IMG/VR virus record: IMGVR_UViG_3300032296_003714
Span: 1-64,000 of that record
Strand: one strand, 5' to 3'
From: a virus
Length of the DNA: 64,000 nt
Of this stretch, positions 34,705 through 43,458 are shown piece by piece (position 1 is the stretch's first letter; each line of letters opens with the position of its first letter). The translations under genes were made by a program, and so were the position numbers. The notes below the pieces were generated by a model, which saw only the letters and a list, made by a program, of their open reading frames with translations, was not told the origin of the DNA and made no database searches.

Positions 34705-35085
34705 TTAAAATTTACTAATAATAATAACATTAGTCATGCTTTTGTCACCATTTGGATTAAAATTTGGTCTCATTTGTGTGAAAATTTCTCCGGTAGGCTT
34801 CAACGATAAGATTTTATCTATCCTAAATAATCTCCATCCTGGTAGGGGTTGTTCTCCTTTAAATCCCGTATGAGAAGCACCTTCTTCATCCCAAGCTCTA
34901 AGAACTTTGTTACCTGCTTTACTGACACCTAAGCACACGGGTTCTATTTCCCTTAATCCACGTCCTCCTGGTTCATCACCATCATAATATATAATGCACT
35001 TCTTCTTGTTTTTTATACAATCAGTTATGGACTCGATTGAAGCAATCTCACAAATTAACCCTTTAAGTGTTCCTTGTAATTTCAT
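34705..35085 (-). CDS. WYL-like domain protein
   Basis: A 126-residue protein whose core KKCIIYYDGDEPGGRGLREIEPVCLGVSKAGNKVLRAW, then WRLFRIDKILSLKPTGEIF, has the SH3-like beta pattern and conserved positions of WYL domains, which bind ligands or nucleic acid and regulate transcription or defence proteins. It has no DNA-binding helix-turn-helix, so it is a stand-alone domain. It overlaps the gene before it by four bases. Confidence 0.55.
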   Translation of the reverse strand: MKLQGTLKGLICEIASIESITDCIKNKKKCIIYYDGDEPGGRGLREIEPVCLGVSKAGNKVLRAWDEEGASHTGFKGEQPLPGWRLFRIDKILSLKPTGEIFTQMRPNFNPNGDKSMTNVIIISKF

Positions 35086-35381
35086 ATTTGAAAGTCAGGA
35101 TATGGTTTTGAAGAATTGTATCTATTAATTTTTATTTCATTTTTTCTTTCGGCGATGTCAGTTTTGTCACCAGCCGCTTGATTATATACATCTAAAAATA
35201 CTCCTGTACCTCTACCTCTAGCATCACCATCAGCAACAGCATCTCTATTCACGGCGGAATATTGATTACCGACAGCATTAAAATCATTTTTAGGTATTAA
35301 TTTAGCTCTTTCTTGGTCTGCAATTGCAGTCATTGCATTTGCAACATTTTGAGACAAATCAAGTGTAAGTTCGTTTGCCAT
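35082..35381 (-). CDS. Small unknown protein
   Basis: A 99-residue polar protein with NVANAMTAIADQERAKLIPKND, an Asp/Gly-rich centre and INRYNSSKPYPDF at its end. It has no membrane segment and no recognised domain. The Asn/Asp/Gly-rich sequence looks like a structural or disordered protein. Co-transcribed with the neighbours by four-base overlap. Confidence 0.5.
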   Translation of the reverse strand: MANELTLDLSQNVANAMTAIADQERAKLIPKNDFNAVGNQYSAVNRDAVADGDARGRGTGVFLDVYNQAAGDKTDIAERKNEIKINRYNSSKPYPDFQI

Positions 35382-35384
35382 AGT

Positions 35385-35861
35385 TTAAATTTTTGATATT
35401 ATTTCGTTTATTCTTCTTAAAGATTCTGTAACCGCAACATCGTATTTTGATAATGTTGAGCTATGTTCTTTGGATTTTCTAACATTTGTAAAATCTTTCT
35501 TTTCGTGAGGTCTGATAAATTGGTTCATCATACCTGTTTCCATTTTATTTGTTTTGGTTAATTTTTGACCTTCTCTCATTCTCCTCAAAATATCATTAAC
35601 CCAATTTTTCATTTCTACACCGCCATTCAAAATAAATGAAGGGTGTTTTTGGTCTCCTGTAAAATTGTCAAAAAAGTTTTTAATCCTTTTTAATTGTTTG
35701 TAGTCTATTGTTTCTTTCCCTTGAAGCTCTTTATTTCTTTGATATCCTTCAATATCTTCTCTAACTTCACCAGCCATTTTCATGCACTTAGCCATATGTT
35801 CCCTTTTATCTTTAGGGAAATCAATTACACCACTGGCATTATTATATAATTCTTTATTCAC
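35385..35861 (-). CDS. Unknown basic protein
   Basis: A 158-residue Lys/Met-rich helical protein (DFPKDKREHMAKCMKMAGEVREDIEGYQRN; WVNDILRRMREGQ) ending in an amphipathic helix, ESLRRINEIISKI. The start is a GTG, overlapping the end of the preceding gene by eight bases. No domain is recognised. The composition would suit a DNA-binding or structural protein. Confidence 0.55.
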   Translation of the reverse strand: MNKELYNNASGVIDFPKDKREHMAKCMKMAGEVREDIEGYQRNKELQGKETIDYKQLKRIKNFFDNFTGDQKHPSFILNGGVEMKNWVNDILRRMREGQKLTKTNKMETGMMNQFIRPHEKKDFTNVRKSKEHSSTLSKYDVAVTESLRRINEIISKI

Positions 35862-36642
35862 TACCTAATAGTTTAATTATGTCTTTTTTAGACATTCCTT
35901 GTTTCTCCGCTTGTCTCATCAGAGAGTTAATTTGTTTTTTTATAATACTACTAACTTTATTCTCTTTACTACCCACCTCTGAATTATCATCTGATTTTTT
36001 ATTAACAATAATATCTTCCAACACTTTAATAGCTTTTTGTCTTTGTAATTCTTCAATTCTTTCTTTTTCTTGAAGTCTTATTCTCATATCAGCCCCTTGC
36101 TTTTTCTTTTTATCAAGTTTTGGAACTTTTCCCATTTCTTCGGCTCTACCTACGGGGTCGTCAACACCCATCTTCTTAAGTTTTTTTATAGTTTCTTTCG
36201 GTGGTAAATCTTTTGTTTCCTCGTATCCAAATGCCTTGGACATATCTTCTTCACCAAAATAACTTCTATATGAATAACCTCTTCTGAATATATCACTAGG
36301 TTGAACAGCCATAGCAATAGTTTGGTCCATAGTTTTTCTTGGGTGCATTTTTGGGTCTAAAATAGGTATCTTTGAATTCATCAAACTTCCGTCTCCATCA
36401 ACCAACTCATCGATTTCAGATTTCATTTGTTTTGTAGACTTTTTCTTTTTTACCTTCAAAACTTTTTCCAAGTATTTTTCTATCTTGTCCAACTTATCTT
36501 TTGGAATTTTAACTACCTCATCTTTTTTTCTCGCTTCAGTCAACGTATCCTCACAAGAAAAATAAAGTGAATAATCATTTTTATTTTCTTTCAAGAAAAA
36601 ATAGTAAGAGTTATAAAAAAATTCTTTATCTAAAGTAATCAT
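35854..36642 (-). CDS. Unknown Lys-rich coiled-coil protein
   Basis: A 262-residue protein, first of the long minus-strand transcript. After an aromatic N-terminus (EFFYNSYYFFLKENK) it is dominated by Lys/Glu helices, with GVDDPVGRAEEMGKVPKL in the middle and a predicted coiled coil about 190-225. The end ISSLMRQ-like segment INSLMRQAEKQGMSKKDIIKLL looks like a small helical module. No named domain. Its promoter box is ten bases upstream. Confidence 0.6.
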   Translation of the reverse strand: MITLDKEFFYNSYYFFLKENKNDYSLYFSCEDTLTEARKKDEVVKIPKDKLDKIEKYLEKVLKVKKKKSTKQMKSEIDELVDGDGSLMNSKIPILDPKMHPRKTMDQTIAMAVQPSDIFRRGYSYRSYFGEEDMSKAFGYEETKDLPPKETIKKLKKMGVDDPVGRAEEMGKVPKLDKKKKQGADMRIRLQEKERIEELQRQKAIKVLEDIIVNKKSDDNSEVGSKENKVSSIIKKQINSLMRQAEKQGMSKKDIIKLLGSE

Positions 36643-36652
36643 CTTTTTTTAC

Positions 36653-36660
36653 TATAAATA
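36653..36660 (-). promoter_or_regulatory. Putative late promoter box TATTTATA, minus strand
   Basis: On the minus strand TATTTATA ends ten bases before the start at 36642. The 49-base divergent gap also holds the plus-strand box at 36674, with the same ten-base spacing, the clearest case for a directional element. Confidence 0.6.
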
Positions 36661-36673
36661 CTTCAACAAAAGG

Positions 36674-36681
36674 TATTTATT
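36674..36681 (+). promoter_or_regulatory. Putative late promoter box TATTTATT, plus strand
   Basis: TATTTATT ends ten bases before the fibre gene start at 36692, mirroring the minus-strand box in the same divergent gap. Confidence 0.6.
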
Positions 36682-36691
36682 CTATTAGATT

Positions 36692-38722
36692 ATGTCATAT
36701 CAAAATATAAATCAATATGTGTTTAGAAGGTTATACCTAAAACCACTTAGGGAAATAACTGATATATCGTTAGCCTCAGATGAAAAAGATTATGACCAAG
36801 AGGTTATTTTCTCTCCACTATTGATAGGTGAAGATGATGGTAATAGAATGCCATTAAGGTTTGATTTCAATAGTTCAGGTACAACAGATTGTGTTAATTG
36901 TGGTGATTTTGATAAAGATACAGTAGTTTCTGAAAATTATTGGAACCCTTTAGATTTAGATTTAATAAATTGTGGAACAATAACTGAAATATGTGATGTT
37001 GGATTGACAGGTATCGATAACGGTCTCGTTAAAGCTTTTTCGGGTGAAACAATAGAATTAAATAGTGGATTATATACCTCACGTGCAGATAGATTCTCAA
37101 GATACAAATACGATAGAAGATTTAAAATGCACCCGATTACAGGGTTTACCACGTCATCAGATAGAATATTAGATGATGATTCATACACATATGAAGTAAG
37201 TTTTGATAATGATTCTAATGTTATTGGAGATTATATAAAATTTAATGGGGGATTTTATCAAGGTTTTTATAAGTCATTCGGATATGATTATCAGGTATTA
37301 CCTGAAAGGTATAATTTAGGTTGGACTTCAGAGTTCATGTTGAGATATAGATGGACAGGAGATACTGACACGGGTTTGAATGCAAGATATCCAAATAACA
37401 AGGGAACATTTTTTTATTATGGTGCTAGAGCGGAAAACAAGTTTTACCATTATGCCGATGGCTCTCCATTGAGTGATAGTGGGTATACAAGGGTTACACA
37501 AGGGTTAAATTGTTTGGAAACTTGTGGTTGTTCTTATACTGCAAATACTGCATCAACGTGTAACTATGTTTACCAACAATCAGGTGTAACGTCACAAAAT
37601 TGTAGTTGCGGTCAATGCCCTTGTAACTGTACTACGTTTGCTTTAATGCCGGAAAAAGACCCTAAATGGGATGAGGTTTCTAATGCCATGTCTTTGAGGT
37701 TGAGTGGGGATACAGGTAGTCCTAAACTTTGTGTTAAAACATATAGAATAACTGGTGATTGTGAAACAACCGGAACTTGTGCCACAGGTTTAACATACAC
37801 AACAGGAACAAGTGTAACTGAATGGTGTTCTACAAGGGGTATTTTTGATGACTGTTCTGGTAGTACATATTCAGAAACTGAAAGGTGGGTACAAATAGAT
37901 GCGGTCTTTCAAAGAAACACCTATTTAGATGATTGTGATTTACTATATAAAGGAGGTTTGGGTGAACTTGTAAAGACAGTATATACCGCCAGCTCAGCTA
38001 ATAATAGTGTTAGCTTAATACAGCCACCTATAACCCAAGAAATAGATTATGACCCAGCAACTGTCGAGGTTGTGGAAATGAATGAAAGATGGTTAGAAGA
38101 AAAAAATTATAGATTAGGAACTCTCAAGTTTTATGTTAATGGTAAATTGTTCTTGGTAGTAAATGGGTTTGAAGAAATTATACCAAGACCTTTAAATACT
38201 CTCAGAGAAACTCAAATAGGGGTTGCATATAACATATCATTAGGAGGAGGTACTCAAGGGTTACATGATAATTTAACTGTAACAGATTGTGCAACGACAT
38301 TGACAGGAATGACTTATCAACAAGACCCTGAATGTTTGCCAACTGAGGTTTTGGATGAAACATCTTACTCAGGTCTAACAACAAATATAAAACTTGAAGA
38401 GTACTTTGGGGGTAGCTTTTATGGTGACATTAGTGCTTTCAGGATGTATACAGAGCCGTTAAATGGAGCTCAGATAAGACATAATTTCAAATTATTAAAA
38501 GATAAATATTCATTATTAGACCCGTTCTGTTTGAAATGTGACACTCCAATAATTCCAATACCAACAACCCCCACTCCCACACCGACTCAAACAAGTACAA
38601 CAACCCCCACTCCCACACCGACTCAAACACCAACTCCTAGTTTTGTAGATAATAATTTCTTATTACAAGAAAATTTAGACTATTTATTACAAGAGGACGG
38701 AAATAAAATTATTATAACATAA
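36692..38722 (+). CDS. Cys-rich fibre-type virion protein with LamG-like domain
   Basis: A 676-residue beta-rich protein. The N-terminal 45 residues (VFRRLYLKPLREITDISLASDEKDYDQEV-type start) may attach to the virion. A dense cysteine cluster lies at about 270-316, with CGC, CSCGQCPCNC. A concanavalin/LamG-like part follows, about 460-615 (LGTLKFYVNGKLFLVVNGFEEI; GGSFYGDISAFRMYTEPL). Then comes a short Thr-Pro stalk (about 623-653) with a 36-base direct repeat, and a last 20 residues NFLLQENLDYLLQEDGN. Function as a glycan-binding tail fibre is inferred from domains and position. Confidence 0.7.
   Translation: MSYQNINQYVFRRLYLKPLREITDISLASDEKDYDQEVIFSPLLIGEDDGNRMPLRFDFNSSGTTDCVNCGDFDKDTVVSENYWNPLDLDLINCGTITEICDVGLTGIDNGLVKAFSGETIELNSGLYTSRADRFSRYKYDRRFKMHPITGFTTSSDRILDDDSYTYEVSFDNDSNVIGDYIKFNGGFYQGFYKSFGYDYQVLPERYNLGWTSEFMLRYRWTGDTDTGLNARYPNNKGTFFYYGARAENKFYHYADGSPLSDSGYTRVTQGLNCLETCGCSYTANTASTCNYVYQQSGVTSQNCSCGQCPCNCTTFALMPEKDPKWDEVSNAMSLRLSGDTGSPKLCVKTYRITGDCETTGTCATGLTYTTGTSVTEWCSTRGIFDDCSGSTYSETERWVQIDAVFQRNTYLDDCDLLYKGGLGELVKTVYTASSANNSVSLIQPPITQEIDYDPATVEVVEMNERWLEEKNYRLGTLKFYVNGKLFLVVNGFEEIIPRPLNTLRETQIGVAYNISLGGGTQGLHDNLTVTDCATTLTGMTYQQDPECLPTEVLDETSYSGLTTNIKLEEYFGGSFYGDISAFRMYTEPLNGAQIRHNFKLLKDKYSLLDPFCLKCDTPIIPIPTTPTPTPTQTSTTTPTPTPTQTPTPSFVDNNFLLQENLDYLLQEDGNKIIIT
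38562..38629 (+). repeat. 36-bp direct repeat encoding Thr-Pro stalk
   Basis: A 32-base segment starting CAACAACCCCCACTCCCACA occurs twice, 38562-38593 and 38598-38629, base-identical, in frame. Confidence 0.85.
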
Positions 38723-38728
38723 AAGAAC

Positions 38729-40675
38729 ATGCCCAATTTACCCATATCTCAACTACCGTTAGCGGTTTCAGGACAACCTGATTCTTTGATGGTAATCGTA
38801 AATCACGATATTGTACCAACAGGTATAACCAATTCAATTTATTTCTCCGCACTGACTCAACAACTTTCAGGAAGTTCAGGAAGTTCAGGAACAAGCGGTA
38901 CGTCTGGTAGTTCAGGGACAGATGGTAGTTCAGGGACAGATGGTAGTTCAGGGACAGATGGAAGTTCAGGAACTAGTGGAATTTCAGGAATAGACGCGGC
39001 GGCGACGTTACGATGGATATTACAAGATACTTCAGGAGGAAATCCTTCATCTGCCACATATTTTACTTCCTGTTGCAATTCTGGTTTATTGAACACAGGG
39101 AGTTTCAAGTTCGCATATGGAAGTACAACCGTTCCATCTGAAGGATTTTGGGACACCATTAACAATGGGACTAATCCTTATTTACAAATTGTTAAGGTTG
39201 GTGACTCAAACGTAATTGGATTGTATGAAATTTCCTCCGTAAGTTATTCCGACCCAGGAAATGGGGGTCAATATAATGTTACTTGTGTTGGTATACCAGC
39301 AATTTATGCTTCAGGTCTTTGGGGTTTAGGCGATACGTATGCTGTATCTTTTATTCTCAATGGTACTTCTGGTAGTTCGGGGTCTAGTGGAACGAGTGGT
39401 TCTTCAGGAAGCTCTGGAACTGATGGTAGTTCTGGTTCTAGTGGAACGAGTGGTTCTTCAGGAAGCTCTGGAACTAATGGTAGTTCTGGTTCTAGCGGAA
39501 CAAGTGGGTCATCAGGAAGTTCTGGTACTGATGGTAGTTCAGGTTCAAGCGGAACGAGCGGTTCTTCGGGGACATCAGGTTTTTCAGGCGACTTATATAG
39601 AACAACTTCATCAACTCTTCTTACAATCCAAACGGGTATCACAGGTACTTTCGTAATTGGTACTAATTTGGGATATAGTGTGGCACAAGATGTGATAATA
39701 GCATATGATTTATCAAATCACATGATTGGTATGGTTGTAAGTTATAATCCTGTTAATGGTGACATGGTTGTTAATGTTCAAACTATTACTGGTTCGGGTT
39801 CATATTCTTCTTGGTTAGTTAATTTGGCAGGCGCTGCAGGAGGTGATGGAAGTTCAGGGACTAGTGGAAGTAGTGGTTCATCGGGTATCTCGGGCTCATC
39901 AGGAACAAGTGGTTCTAGTGGAAGTTCGGGAACCGATGGTAGTTCTGGTTCATCAGGAAGCTCAGGTTCAAGTGGGTCTTCTGGAACTTCAGGCAGTAGT
40001 GGTAGCTCAGGAACATCTGGTAGTTCAGGTTCCAGTGGTACTGATGGTTCTTCTGGTAGTTCTGGCTCGAGTGGTTCTTCAGGTTCATCAGGAAGTAGCG
40101 GTAGTTCAGGAACATCTGGTAGTTCAGGTACAAGTGGTACATCACCAGTATTACCTCTTCCTGTTGTTTTCGGATTATTTGCACAAACAGGAAATAGTGT
40201 AACAGTAAGCGGAACAACAACTGAATCAACTCTTATTGATGGTGGTATTGGAACATTAAGTGTACCTGCAAGTGGTTTCACTGTCGGTGATAGTTTTAGA
40301 GCGGATATGGCTGGCGTATTAAATGTTGGTAATAACCAAACCATAAGAATAAGAGTTAAATCGGGTTCAGTTATTTTGCTTGATAGTGGTGCTCAGGCAA
40401 TAACAAATATCACCGAAGACATTTGGGGTCTTTCGATAAACTTCACTGTAAGACAGGTTGGGCCTGCGGGAGTCGCTTCTATTGTTTCTTTAGGTGCGTT
40501 CCATTATACAAAAACCACTAATGGAACCGTGGAAGGTTTTTCATTCAACACGGTCAATAACACAACATTTGATACTACAGTGAGTAATACATTAGATATT
40601 ACTGTGGAGTGGGGAAGTACAAGTGCGTCAAATAGTATTTATTCTGACATATTTGTATTAAATAAGATTTATTAA
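38729..40675 (+). CDS. Collagen-like Gly-Ser-Ser repeat fibre protein
   Basis: A 648-residue protein. Residues 1-46 form a globular N-terminus (LPISQLPLAVSG, FSALTQQL) typical of phage proteins carrying such repeats. Three long GSSGTSGSSG-type triplet blocks (about 47-90, 212-287, 373-471) alternate with beta-rich domains. The C-terminal 175 residues (from PLPVVFGLF) look like a beta-sandwich knob. Gly every third residue suggests a collagen-like trimer, although proline is nearly absent. Probably a tail fibre or head fibre. Many serines and threonines could be glycosylated. It starts six bases after the preceding gene. Confidence 0.72.
   Translation: MPNLPISQLPLAVSGQPDSLMVIVNHDIVPTGITNSIYFSALTQQLSGSSGSSGTSGTSGSSGTDGSSGTDGSSGTDGSSGTSGISGIDAAATLRWILQDTSGGNPSSATYFTSCCNSGLLNTGSFKFAYGSTTVPSEGFWDTINNGTNPYLQIVKVGDSNVIGLYEISSVSYSDPGNGGQYNVTCVGIPAIYASGLWGLGDTYAVSFILNGTSGSSGSSGTSGSSGSSGTDGSSGSSGTSGSSGSSGTNGSSGSSGTSGSSGSSGTDGSSGSSGTSGSSGTSGFSGDLYRTTSSTLLTIQTGITGTFVIGTNLGYSVAQDVIIAYDLSNHMIGMVVSYNPVNGDMVVNVQTITGSGSYSSWLVNLAGAAGGDGSSGTSGSSGSSGISGSSGTSGSSGSSGTDGSSGSSGSSGSSGSSGTSGSSGSSGTSGSSGSSGTDGSSGSSGSSGSSGSSGSSGSSGTSGSSGTSGTSPVLPLPVVFGLFAQTGNSVTVSGTTTESTLIDGGIGTLSVPASGFTVGDSFRADMAGVLNVGNNQTIRIRVKSGSVILLDSGAQAITNITEDIWGLSINFTVRQVGPAGVASIVSLGAFHYTKTTNGTVEGFSFNTVNNTTFDTTVSNTLDITVEWGSTSASNSIYSDIFVLNKIY
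38869..40143 (+). repeat. Three blocks of Gly-Ser-Ser/Thr coding repeats
   Basis: Blocks at about 38869-38990, 39361-39591 and 39844-40143 encode GSSG, GTSG and GTDG units. Nine- and eighteen-base units (for example GGTAGTTCAGGGACAGAT) recur exactly in places and with synonymous changes elsewhere. Confidence 0.88.
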
Positions 40676-40686
40676 AAATAAAACAA

Positions 40687-40694
40687 TATTTATA
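40687..40694 (+). promoter_or_regulatory. Putative late promoter box TATTTATA
   Basis: The box ends ten bases before the ATG at 40705. The T4-sense octamer TATAAATA overlaps it at 40691-40698, so at this site the orientation cannot be decided. Confidence 0.5.
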
Positions 40695-40704
40695 AATAAA
40701 AAAA

Positions 40705-41676
40705 ATGAACTGCAAGCAATACACACTAACTAACACAACATCTGGTAATTTATATTTTAATTACACAAGATGTGATGATAATATTTTTGAAAGTCAGGTT
40801 TTATTAGAACCAGGAGAAACAAAAAAAATATGGTTAATAACAAATTCATATTCATCTGCATTTGTTACTGGAATCCAAGTTGTCGATAACGGAGCTTTTC
40901 CTGCAACACCGGCAGTAACTCCAACTCCAAGTAGCACACCTAACCCAACTCCTACCATTACACCAACCATAACTCCAACTAATAGTGTAACACCAACCAT
41001 GACTCCAACTAATACTGTAACACCAACATTAACTTCAACACCAACTGTAACACCAACATTAACTTCAACACCAACTGTAACACCAACTCAATCAAGGTAT
41101 CAATTTGCCGCGTATTTCGGCTCAACTCCAGTTCAAGCTTGTGAATTATTTAGTGCTGTTACAATTTATGGTGATTCTGAATTATTTGATAATAATAGCC
41201 AATTCTACAATAATGTCTCAGGACCTGTAACAATAGACATGTCAGGTTATTATAGTTACGATAATCAGGTAACTGAAATTAGTTCTAATGGTACCCAAGT
41301 CGGCTCATTTGATAGCTGTACGGTACTTCCAACAAGAACTCCAACACCAACCGTAACTTCGACCCCGACAGCAACAGTAACACCAACCGTAACATCGACT
41401 CCAACTCCAACCCCAACAAGAAGTATGTGGGTGTATTCTTTAGGTTATGATGCAAATTCAGCATCAACAGCATGTAGTGACTATTCATCAAGTCCAATAA
41501 CTGTTTACGCACCTCTTGAAGGTGGTCCTGGACCTAACATCGGTGAAACATTGTATTCTGATTCAGGATTAACTACTCCTGTTTCTGATGGATATTATTC
41601 AAATGGAATTGCATGGTATCAAGTTACTGGTGGTTCTGGTGAAGTAACATCTTCTGACCCTAACGGTTGTGCATAA
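40705..41676 (+). CDS. Thr-Pro-rich fibre-like protein
   Basis: A 323-residue protein. Residues 1-68 form a small beta domain ([35 protein letters not shown]). Two Thr-Pro-Thr stalks follow (about 69-130 and 211-240), separated by a globular domain, about 132-205, and followed by another related domain, about 242-323 ([25 protein letters not shown]). The two globular domains share a pattern including an early Cys and a TxYG/Y strand, suggesting internal duplication. The stalks are ideal O-glycosylation or prolyl-hydroxylation targets. Located after two other fibre genes. Confidence 0.7.
   Translation: MNCKQYTLTNTTSGNLYFNYTRCDDNIFESQVLLEPGETKKIWLITNSYSSAFVTGIQVVDNGAFPATPAVTPTPSSTPNPTPTITPTITPTNSVTPTMTPTNTVTPTLTSTPTVTPTLTSTPTVTPTQSRYQFAAYFGSTPVQACELFSAVTIYGDSELFDNNSQFYNNVSGPVTIDMSGYYSYDNQVTEISSNGTQVGSFDSCTVLPTRTPTPTVTSTPTATVTPTVTSTPTPTPTRSMWVYSLGYDANSASTACSDYSSSPITVYAPLEGGPGPNIGETLYSDSGLTTPVSDGYYSNGIAWYQVTGGSGEVTSSDPNGCA
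41021..41086 (+). repeat. 30-bp tandem repeat in Thr-Pro stalk
   Basis: A 30-base unit starting ACACCAACATTAACTTCAAC is present twice without change, followed by a partial third copy. Confidence 0.8.
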
Positions 41677-41698
41677 CAAAAAAAAAATAAAAAAATAT

Positions 41699-41730
41699 AA
41701 ACCCTCTACTTTCGTGGAGGGTTTTTTATT
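41699..41730 (+). terminator. Rho-independent terminator after fibre genes
   Basis: AACCCTCTAC/GTGGAGGGTT pairs, with one G-T pair, around a TTTC loop and is followed by a T-rich tract. It separates the fibre genes from the second glycan island. Confidence 0.88.
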
Positions 41731-41751
41731 TTTTAAACAAAATAATATTTC

Positions 41752-43020
41752 ATGAGCAAAATTTTTATTCAAATTGCTTCCTATAGAGACCCTCAGTTGG
41801 TTAACACTATAAAGGATATGATGGCAAATGCAAAAAAACCTGAAAATTTAGTTTTGGGTATTGCGAGACAATTTTCAGAAACAGATGGGTTTGACAACCT
41901 AGATGAATGGAGAGATGATAAAAGATTTAGAATTCTTGATGTCCCTTATCAAGAAGCGAAAGGGGTATGTTGGGCAAGACATTTAGTTCAACAACTTTAT
42001 AAAGGGGAAAAATATACAATGCAAATTGATTCTCACATGAGGTTTGAAAAAAACTGGGATGAGACATTAATTAAAATGATAAAGGGTCTACAAAAGGATG
42101 GGTATAAGAAACCTCTACTTACGGGTTATGTACCCTCCTTTGACCCTGATAATGACCCAGCAGGAAGAGCACAAGATGCTTGGAGAATGACTTTTGATAG
42201 ATTTATTCCTGAGGGTGCAGTTTTCTTTTTACCTGAAACAATACCAGGGTGGAGAGAGATGAAAAAACCCGTAACCGCAAGATTTTATTCGGCCCACTTC
42301 TGTTTTACTTTGGGTGAGTTTTCAACAGAAGTACAGCACAATCCTGAATATTATTTCCATGGTGAAGAAATTTCCATCGCAGCAAGAGCATATACTTGGG
42401 GTTATGATTTATTTCATCCACATATTCCTGTTGTATATCATGAGTATACTCGTAAAGGTAGAACAAAGCAATGGGACGATGATAAGGAATGGGTTAAAAA
42501 GAATCAACATTCACACTTGATGAATAGAAAGTTGTTTGGTATGGATGGTGAAAAACAAGAAGGTCATGATGGTGAATTTGGATTTGGCCCTGTCAGAAGT
42601 CTGAGAGATTATGAAAAATACGCGGGTCTGTTGTTTGAAAGACGCTCAGTACAAAAGTATACGTTGGATAAAAATTACCCACCAAATCCGTACAACTACG
42701 ATTCTGAAGAGGAATGGATGGAAGATTTTACTAATATCTTCAAACATTGTATTGATATCAGCTATTCTCAAGTACCTGAAACAGATTATGATTTTTGGGT
42801 AGTTGCGTTCCACAATGATAAAGATGAAACTATTTTTAGAAAAGATGCGGATAAAAATGAAATTGCGGGTTATATGAGAGACCCTGATAAATATTGTAAA
42901 GTATGGAGAGAGTTTCCAACCAAAGAGTTACCAAAGTATTGGGTTGTTTGGCCACACTCAGAATCTAAAGGATGGTGTGATAGAATTACAGGTCAATTAA
43001 ACCATAGTGTTGTTAGTTAA
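41752..43020 (+). CDS. GlcNAc-transferase of the GT60 (Skp1 hydroxyproline) family
   Basis: A 422-residue protein. KIFIQIASYRDPQLVNTIKDM at the N-terminus, WARHLVQQLYKGEKYTMQIDSHMRFEKNWDE (metal/donor site QIDSHMRF at 91-98), the LLTGY block, and HGEEISIAARAYTWGYDLFHP are the hallmarks of the GlcNAc family, named after the enzyme that attaches GlcNAc to hydroxyproline of eukaryotic Skp1. About 90 further residues follow, with DYDFWVVAFHND. The family call is good; acceptor is unknown. It heads the plus-strand glycan island next to the Pro/Thr fibres. A near-match TATTTCAT lies upstream. Confidence 0.82.
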   Translation: MSKIFIQIASYRDPQLVNTIKDMMANAKKPENLVLGIARQFSETDGFDNLDEWRDDKRFRILDVPYQEAKGVCWARHLVQQLYKGEKYTMQIDSHMRFEKNWDETLIKMIKGLQKDGYKKPLLTGYVPSFDPDNDPAGRAQDAWRMTFDRFIPEGAVFFLPETIPGWREMKKPVTARFYSAHFCFTLGEFSTEVQHNPEYYFHGEEISIAARAYTWGYDLFHPHIPVVYHEYTRKGRTKQWDDDKEWVKKNQHSHLMNRKLFGMDGEKQEGHDGEFGFGPVRSLRDYEKYAGLLFERRSVQKYTLDKNYPPNPYNYDSEEEWMEDFTNIFKHCIDISYSQVPETDYDFWVVAFHNDKDETIFRKDADKNEIAGYMRDPDKYCKVWREFPTKELPKYWVVWPHSESKGWCDRITGQLNHSVVS

Positions 43021-43458
43021 ATGGTATTCATATCACATAGAGGAAATATTGACGGAAAAAATGAAGTAAGAGAAAATTCTCCATATTACGTTATAGAGGC
43101 TCTTGCCATGGGATATGATGTGGAAGTTGATGTTTGGTTTGTTGATGGTGAATTTTGGTTGGGTCATGACGGACCACAATATAAAACTGATTATAAATTT
43201 TTAGTCAATGAAAAATTGTGGTGTCACGCAAAAAATATTGAAGCTTTAATGGAAATGAAAAAATATGTCATTCATTATTTTTGGCACGAAAATGACACCG
43301 TAACTCTAACATCTAAAAATTATGTATGGGCTTATCCGACTAAAGATTTTCCCAACAATACAATTGCCGTCTTACCTGAAATGTTCAATTCTGAAATAAA
43401 TCAATGTAAAGGAGTGTGTTCTGATTTCATAAAAGAATATAAAGAAAAGTATGATTAA
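43021..43458 (+). CDS. Short GDPD/PI-PLC-like TIM-barrel protein
   Basis: A 145-residue protein with ISHRGNIDGKN, ENSPYYVIEALAMGYDVEVDVWFVDGEFWLGHDGP and LWCHAKNIEALMEM. HRG, the ENSP Glu-Asn and E.D.W plus HD motifs match glycerophosphodiester phosphodiesterases, including the two catalytic histidines. At 145 residues it is only about 60 per cent of a usual GDPD, though this short form is one I have met in glycan clusters. Its ATG follows the preceding stop codon directly. Confidence 0.7.
   Translation: MVFISHRGNIDGKNEVRENSPYYVIEALAMGYDVEVDVWFVDGEFWLGHDGPQYKTDYKFLVNEKLWCHAKNIEALMEMKKYVIHYFWHENDTVTLTSKNYVWAYPTKDFPNNTIAVLPEMFNSEINQCKGVCSDFIKEYKEKYD

Noticed and set aside
38869-40143. CRISPR-like regular repeats
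   Set aside because: Repeats are in-frame Gly-Ser-Ser codons with no constant repeat and unique spacer structure, inside one long gene.
39304-40344. Open frames opposite and beside the Gly-Ser repeats, giving Pro-Glu-Leu-Val-rich proteins
   Set aside because: Mirror images of the Gly-Ser-Ser codons on other frames; repeat-driven and not independent genes.
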